Source: CAG-791 sp963591995 (GTDB lineage: Bacteria > Bacillota > Clostridia > Lachnospirales > Lachnospiraceae). From it: 64,000 bases of DNA. Positions 59,646 to 64,000 of this stretch are shown here, piece after piece. The DNA lies in contig CAVAUJ010000001.1 in the NCBI GenBank assembly GCA_963591995.1, positions 1 through 64,000 on the forward strand, written 5' to 3'. The translations under genes and the position numbers were made by a program. Position 1 is the first letter of the stretch; each line of letters starts with the position of its first letter. The notes below the pieces were generated by a model. It did no database searches and was not told the origin of the DNA. It was given only the letters and a program-made list of their open reading frames with translations.

Positions 59646-60737
59646 TCAAACCTCCGCAGACGGTCCGCGGTAAAGCGCATCCAGCGCATGGCGATCTATC
59701 TTGCCGTTCTTGTTCAGCGGCATCTCCTCCAGCCGGAAGATTTTGTTCGGCACCATAAAGGGCGGCAGCACCTCCCGCAGCTCCTTCTCCAGCTCTTTTT
59801 TGTCCCGATCCCCGGTATAGAAGAGAATCAGTCGTTTCTTCCCGGTATCGTAGATGCAGCAGGCCCTGCTCACGCCGTCTCTTGCCATGGCATTGGCCTC
59901 CACCTCACCGAGCTCGATGCGGTGTCCCAGATGCTTGATCTGGAAATCCTTCCGGGAAACATAGATAAGGTTTCCGTCCGCATCGTAGCGGCCGATGTCT
60001 CCCGTGCGGTAAATCCTCTCCGGATAAGCAAGCGACAGAGGGTTCTGCGTGAAGGCCGCCGCCGTCCGTTCCGGATCCTTGTAGTAGCCAAGGGCCAGGC
60101 AAGTTCCTGCAACGCAGATCTCACCCTCCTTCCCCGCATCCGTCTGCTCCACCCCGCGGTCCTCCTCATCCAGCAGGAACACCTTCTCGTTGCGAAAGGC
60201 AATGCCGGCCGGAATCACCTCATCCAGCGCGTAGTCCCTTCCTTCCTCCAACACATAATAGGTACAGTTGCAGGTGATCTCTGTCGGCCCGTACAGATTG
60301 ACATACATGGCGGCCGGCAGGTACCGTCTCCACACCCGCAGCTGCTTGATGGGCATCACTTCCCCCGAAAAGCCCACGGCGCGGATGGTCTCCGGTGTTT
60401 TGTATTCCAATGCATTCATGATGGAGACAAAGCACATTGCACTGACGGCCCAGATGAGGACGGTTACCTTCTTTTCGCAAAGATAGTCCATCAGCATCGT
60501 CGGATTGCTGAAATACTCCCGCGGAATGATCTGTACCTTGGCCCCCGTGTACAGCCCGCTGTAAATATCCTTAACCGAAACATCGAAATCAAAGGGGGCC
60601 TGGTTGCCGAGAACATCCTCCTCCGTGATGTGCATCAGCTCCGTAAAGGGCGCCATGAATTCAATGACGCTCCGATGGCTCACGGCAACGCCCTTCGGCA
60701 TGCCGGTCGAACCGCTGGTGAAATTCACATACAAGGG
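59646..60737 (-). CDS. Amino acid adenylation (AMP-binding) ligase, 5' end in assembly gap
   Basis: C-terminal ~363 residues of an ANL-family enzyme; the first part is lost in N. A3 TSGSTGMPKGVAVSH, A5 NLYGPTEITCN, A7 YRTGDIGRYDADGNL, A8 GHRIELGEVEA and A10 NKNGKIDR are all present, and the C-terminal subdomain is complete. It resembles DltA and stand-alone NRPS adenylation enzymes, activating an amino acid and loading the carrier. About 130-150 residues are missing, so the start lies within the gap. The specificity pocket is largely readable but I could not decode it. Confidence 0.87.
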   Translation of the reverse strand, partial: PLYVNFTSGSTGMPKGVAVSHRSVIEFMAPFTELMHITEEDVLGNQAPFDFDVSVKDIYSGLYTGAKVQIIPREYFSNPTMLMDYLCEKKVTVLIWAVSAMCFVSIMNALEYKTPETIRAVGFSGEVMPIKQLRVWRRYLPAAMYVNLYGPTEITCNCTYYVLEEGRDYALDEVIPAGIAFRNEKVFLLDEEDRGVEQTDAGKEGEICVAGTCLALGYYKDPERTAAAFTQNPLSLAYPERIYRTGDIGRYDADGNLIYVSRKDFQIKHLGHRIELGEVEANAMARDGVSRACCIYDTGKKRLILFYTGDRDKKELEKELREVLPPFMVPNKIFRLEEMPLNKNGKIDRHALDALYRGPSAEV

Positions 60738-61691
60738 NNNNNNNNNNNNNNNNNNNNNNNNNNNNNNNNNNNNNNNNNNNNNNNNNNNNNNNNNNNNNNN
60801 NNNNNNNNNNNNNNNNNNNNNNNNNNNNNNNNNNNNNNNNNNNNNNNNNNNNNNNNNNNNNNNNNNNNNNNNNNNNNNNNNNNNNNNNNNNNNNNNNNNN
60901 NNNNNNNNNNNNNNNNNNNNNNNNNNNNNNNNNNNNNNNNNNNNNNNNNNNNNNNNNNNNNNNNNNNNNNNNNNNNNNNNNNNNNNNNNNNNNNNNNNNN
61001 NNNNNNNNNNNNNNNNNNNNNNNNNNNNNNNNNNNNNNNNNNNNNNNNNNNNNNNNNNNNNNNNNNNNNNNNNNNNNNNNNNNNNNNNNNNNNNNNNNNN
61101 NNNNNNNNNNNNNNNNNNNNNNNNNNNNNNNNNNNNNNNNNNNNNNNNNNNNNNNNNNNNNNNNNNNNNNNNNNNNNNNNNNNNNNNNNNNNNNNNNNNN
61201 NNNNNNNNNNNNNNNNNNNNNNNNNNNNNNNNNNNNNNNNNNNNNNNNNNNNNNNNNNNNNNNNNNNNNNNNNNNNNNNNNNNNNNNNNNNNNNNNNNNN
61301 NNNNNNNNNNNNNNNNNNNNNNNNNNNNNNNNNNNNNNNNNNNNNNNNNNNNNNNNNNNNNNNNNNNNNNNNNNNNNNNNNNNNNNNNNNNNNNNNNNNN
61401 NNNNNNNNNNNNNNNNNNNNNNNNNNNNNNNNNNNNNNNNNNNNNNNNNNNNNNNNNNNNNNNNNNNNNNNNNNNNNNNNNNNNNNNNNNNNNNNNNNNN
61501 NNNNNNNNNNNNNNNNNNNNNNNNNNNNNNNNNNNNNNNNNNNNNNNNNNNNNNNNNNNNNNNNNNNNNNNNNNNNNNNNNNNNNNNNNNNNNNNNNNNN
61601 NNNNNNNNNNNNNNNNNNNNNNNNNNNNNNNNNNNNNNNNNNNNNNNNNNNNNNNNNNNNNNNNNNNNNNNNNNNNNNNNNNNNNNNNNNN
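60738..61691. other. Assembly gap (954 N)
   Basis: Run of N, probably a scaffold gap. It should hold the start of the ligase gene and its promoter, plus several hundred bases of unknown content toward dtd. Confidence 1.
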
Positions 61692-61784
61692 CTTGCGGCA
61701 TACACACAAACGTGCGAATATGACAGCGGTCCGGTCCTTGTGAAAGGCGGTCCTTGCGAAGAAAAGTGTGAAGGGAAGGTTTTT

Positions 61785-62234
61785 ATGCGTTTTGTCATTC
61801 AGCGTGTGCAGCACGCGTCGGTCACCGTAGAGGGAAGGGTTGTGGGCAGCATTTCAAAGGGATTTCTGGTTCTGGTAGGAATCGAGGACTCCGATACCCG
61901 GGAGTTGGCCGATCGAATGATCCGGAAGCTGATCGGATTGCGGATTTTCGAGGATGCGGACGGCAAAACCAACTGTAATCTCGCCTCCGTGGGCGGCGAA
62001 CTCCTCGTGGTGTCACAGTTCACCCTCTATGCGGATTGTCATCACGGAAACCGTCCGTCCTTTACCCGGGCCGGAAAGCCCGATATGGCAAATGCGCTCT
62101 ATGAATACATCATTGACGTATGCCGGCAGCAGGTTCCCGTCGTGGAGCACGGAATTTTCGGTGCGGAGATGCAGGTGGAGCTGCTCAACGACGGTCCCTT
62201 TACCATCGTTCTGGACTCGGATGAGATCTTTTAG
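61785..62234 (+). CDS. dtd: D-aminoacyl-tRNA deacylase
   Basis: Clears D-amino acids from mischarged tRNA (149 aa). Start MRFVIQRVQHASVTVEGRVVGSI, catalytic SQFTLYADCHHGNRPSF, C-terminal NDGPFTIVLDS; the Gly-cisPro loop region GPFT is intact. The ATG at 61785 follows AAGG at 5 nt and begins exactly at the family start; the frame upstream runs into the gap. Divergent from the ligase gene. Confidence 0.96.
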   Translation: MRFVIQRVQHASVTVEGRVVGSISKGFLVLVGIEDSDTRELADRMIRKLIGLRIFEDADGKTNCNLASVGGELLVVSQFTLYADCHHGNRPSFTRAGKPDMANALYEYIIDVCRQQVPVVEHGIFGAEMQVELLNDGPFTIVLDSDEIF

Positions 62235-62335
62235 GCGATGGCCCGGATCCGGATTACGAAGGGATTACGAAGGAATTCGTCTGCTGCAGAAAAATCCGCA
62301 TATCCGTTTTTTCCGCAGCGCAGAACGCAGCACAG

Positions 62336-62373
62336 AAAAAGGGCATCCATCATCTTGTTCATGATCGATGCCC
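62336..62373 (-). terminator. Terminator of the ncRNA unit
   Basis: Minus strand GGGCATC / GATGCCC 7-bp stem extended by ATCAT/ATGAT across a mismatch, loop 7, then TTTTT at 62340-62336. Confidence 0.85.
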
Positions 62374-62764
62374 TCTCATTGAATGAACCGATTGATCTGC
62401 ATCCTGCAGTCTCCTTTCTCTCCGTTCATGCTGTATTCAATTGTAATCTCATTACGAGTGACCTGCGATGGGGTGTTACGCTTCCGTTACCATTGGTCTG
62501 TACCTTCTAAGTGGTGATCTCCTGCCCTTCACTAAACTGCGATCCCTCAGTTGTCTCGGGGCCCTTCGTTATCACGCTTACCGTCTTTCTCTTCTCGGAT
62601 CCGAACGATCCTTCTGATGATGAACTACTTAGTACATCGGTCTACCCTCTTGTTGCAAGTCTTACAACATTTCCTTCGGTTCTATTATGGTTCTGTGGAT
62701 CTTACCTATGCCTTCGGACCGTCCTCCTTTCGGATTATTTGTATTGCTCTTGTGTTCCTTTGTT
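62336..62764 (-). ncRNA. Candidate structured non-coding RNA, unassigned
   Basis: A promoter-to-terminator unit of about 429 nt with no convincing reading frame. The RNA is purine-rich and shows local hairpins in series: 62668-62652 (GTTGT/GCAAC), 62638-62619 (GATGuACU AAGU AGUuCAUC), 62611-62597 (GGATC/GATCC) and 62552-62535 (AACTG/CAGTT), before the terminator. I do not see the conserved motifs of tmRNA, RNase P RNA, SRP RNA or 6S RNA. An AAAGGAGG occurs near the 5' end but no start codon follows it. Confidence 0.6.
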
Positions 62765-62770
62765 GATTGT

Positions 62771-62799
62771 ATAGTACGATATCCGCTCAGAGTTGTCAA
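62771..62799 (-). promoter_or_regulatory. Strong promoter of the ncRNA unit
   Basis: Perfect TTGACA (62799-62794), 17-nt spacer, TACTAT (62776-62771). Expected start near 62764. Confidence 0.85.
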
Positions 62800-62814
62800 T
62801 TAGTTTTGCGTGTA

Positions 62815-62848
62815 AAAATGAATTGTCTGTGTATTCGCAATTCATTTT
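62815..62848. repeat. 11-bp inverted repeat upstream of the ncRNA promoter
   Basis: AAAATGAATTG (62815-62825) and CAATTCATTTT (62838-62848), perfect, 12-nt loop, then TTTGCT-ATTC-AGCAAA at 62846-62861. A/T-rich, 16 nt upstream of the -35; may be an operator, an UP-like element or a terminator. Confidence 0.65.
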
Positions 62849-62861
62849 GCTATTCAGCAAA

Positions 62862-63054
62862 TACATCACAGTTTCAATTGCAGTGTGTCCGGCGGATTGC
62901 ACGGATCCGCAGTCACCCTGCAGACGAACCGACGCTTTTCTGCCGGCATGGATCCGGCGAATTGCCGTATTATAATACAGGAAGCGCAGCCATGGATTTT
63001 GGCAGCAATTGATATGAATTTTGACAGCCATCGATACGAATTGGAGGAAACCCT
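62862..63054 (+). promoter_or_regulatory. Leader region of the DUF3048 gene
   Basis: Contains TATAAT at 62971-62976 without a good -35, and TTGGAGGAAACCCT just before the ATG. No gene is seen here; open frames on either strand are not convincing. Confidence 0.4.
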
Positions 63055-64000
63055 ATGCATTTCAAACCGTTCACGCACCGCTCCTTCCCGGCCCGCGCCG
63101 TCTGCCTTGCCGCTCTTCTGGGCCTGGCCCTGACAGGGTGCGGTAGCCAAACGAGCGAGAGCCTCCCGGAAGAGAGCGCCGCTTCCGAGGACAGTCCCGC
63201 CGATTCCGCCGATTCCGCCGGGGAAGACGAGGATTCTGCACCCGTGCAGGCTGCGGGCGAAGACCATGCGGCATCCCCTGCCGCGCCGGATGACGACGAA
63301 GGAGCAGACTCCTCTGCGGATACGTCCGATGCACCGGATTCTGCGTTTGACTACGGGACGGCGCTGGAGGTTCCGGAGGGACAATATCTCAGCGAGCTGA
63401 CCGGCCTTCCCATCGACAAGGAGCTGCAGGCGCAGCGTCCCATCGCCGTCATGGTGGACAATGAGAGCAAAGCGCTCCCCCACTACGGCACAGCGAAGGC
63501 CGACATCGTCTACGAAATGATGAACAGCACCGCAAATGATCGGATTACGCGGCTTATGTGCATCTACAAGGACTGGGGAGATCTCACACAGGTCGGCAGC
63601 ATCCGAAGCGTCCGTCCCACCAACATTCTGATCGCCCAGGAATACGATGCGGTCCTCTGCCACGACGGCGGCCCGTACTACATCAACGATTATTTCTCCC
63701 GCTATCCGTATCACTTCTCGGGCACCTTCTCGCGCGTGAACAACGGAAAGGCAAGGGAGTTCACGGAGTATATCCTCTCCGGAGATCTGGATCGGAACTT
63801 CCGCAGCAGCGGATATTCCACGGAATACGATGCCGATTCTGCGGCGGCCGACGGGCATTTTTGCTTCGCCGCCTACGGAACGCGGATGAATCCGGATGAT
63901 TACGATGCCGACGGCGTCCGCACGGCGAACACCGTTGAGCTCCCCTTCTATCACAACAAATCCCGGCTCCTGTACAACCAGGAAACCGGGACCTACGACT
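63055..64000 (+). CDS. DUF3048 (YerB-like) lipoprotein, 3' end cut by window edge
   Basis: First 315 codons. Lipoprotein signal with lipobox LALTGC and Cys29, then a long acidic Ser/Asp/Ala linker (about residues 30-105), then the DUF3048 domain opening RPIAVMVDNESKALPHYGTAKADIVYEM, continuing GSIRSVRPTNILIAQEYDAVLCHDGGP. YerB-like proteins are surface lipoproteins of unknown role in Firmicutes. The start follows GGAGGAA. A long antisense frame (62866-63954) is a shadow. Confidence 0.9.
   Translation, partial: MHFKPFTHRSFPARAVCLAALLGLALTGCGSQTSESLPEESAASEDSPADSADSAGEDEDSAPVQAAGEDHAASPAAPDDDEGADSSADTSDAPDSAFDYGTALEVPEGQYLSELTGLPIDKELQAQRPIAVMVDNESKALPHYGTAKADIVYEMMNSTANDRITRLMCIYKDWGDLTQVGSIRSVRPTNILIAQEYDAVLCHDGGPYYINDYFSRYPYHFSGTFSRVNNGKAREFTEYILSGDLDRNFRSSGYSTEYDADSAAADGHFCFAAYGTRMNPDDYDADGVRTANTVELPFYHNKSRLLYNQETGTYD

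Noticed and set aside
62336..62764. tmRNA, RNase P RNA, SRP RNA or 6S RNA
   Set aside because: I looked for the conserved ends and cores of each and did not find them; a covariance-model search is needed to be sure.
62511..63031. Short frames on both strands in the ncRNA region
   Set aside because: No ribosome sites at their starts, odd composition, and one runs through the TTGACA promoter.

Overview
The window is a stretch of a GC-rich (high fifties by eye, not computed) Clostridia chromosome, most likely a Lachnospiraceae-type Firmicute. Pointers are a complete Opp peptide importer with a lipoprotein OppA, a TelA/XpaC pair, a YerC-type TrpR relative, a PheB/ThrR-type ACT protein beside lysC-hom, a ClpC-RadA pair, a VanZ-family protein, a DUF3048 lipoprotein, strong AGGAG-type ribosome binding sites and TTGACA/TATAAT promoters. 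It is draft sequence: a 954-base run of N lies at 60738-61691. I see no phage, insertion sequence, CRISPR or rRNA.

Layout. 1-8.8 kb: a partial DMT permease, then (minus strand) oppB-oppC-oppD-oppF-oppA-cyclophilin behind a strong promoter with a terminator-like leader, and a divergent TetR regulator. 8.8-14.4 kb: MocR-type regulator, glnS, guaB and a small membrane protein. 14.5-19.4 kb: a membrane-anchored unknown, lysC and hom, an ACT regulator, and on the plus strand yerC and a cold-shock gene. 19.6-35.6 kb: ten tightly packed minus-strand genes, purL-carA-carB-queH-argS-xpaC-telA-dapA-dapB-hisA, preceded by a palindromic element and tRNA-Trp. 36.2-41.4 kb: gntR-clpC-radA-vanZ. 41.6-50.8 kb: pyrF-pyrE-unknown-M29 peptidase-purE-purM-purN-purD and an SH3 membrane protein. 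50.8-60.7 kb: a DMT permease fused to a TPR lipoprotein, small orphan proteins, a zinc-ribbon TPR membrane protein, valS, and an amino-acid ligase / PLP decarboxylase / carrier-protein trio. 61.8-64 kb, plus strand: dtd and a partial DUF3048 lipoprotein, with an unassigned minus-strand RNA transcription unit between them.

Most genes are housekeeping: peptide uptake, purine and pyrimidine synthesis, the aspartate-family amino acids and four translation genes. The most unusual items are (1) a ~430-nt promoter-to-terminator unit at 62.3-62.8 kb with no gene, several hairpins and no family I recognise; (2) the ligase-decarboxylase-ACP trio, which looks like a small carrier-tethered amino acid pathway; (3) short tandem repeats at several operon junctions, the clearest being six 16-nt units that each copy the argS stop codon and a Shine-Dalgarno; (4) the DMT-TPR lipoprotein fusion; (5) a GntR regulator in place of CtsR upstream of clpC, with a 17-bp inverted repeat over its own promoter.
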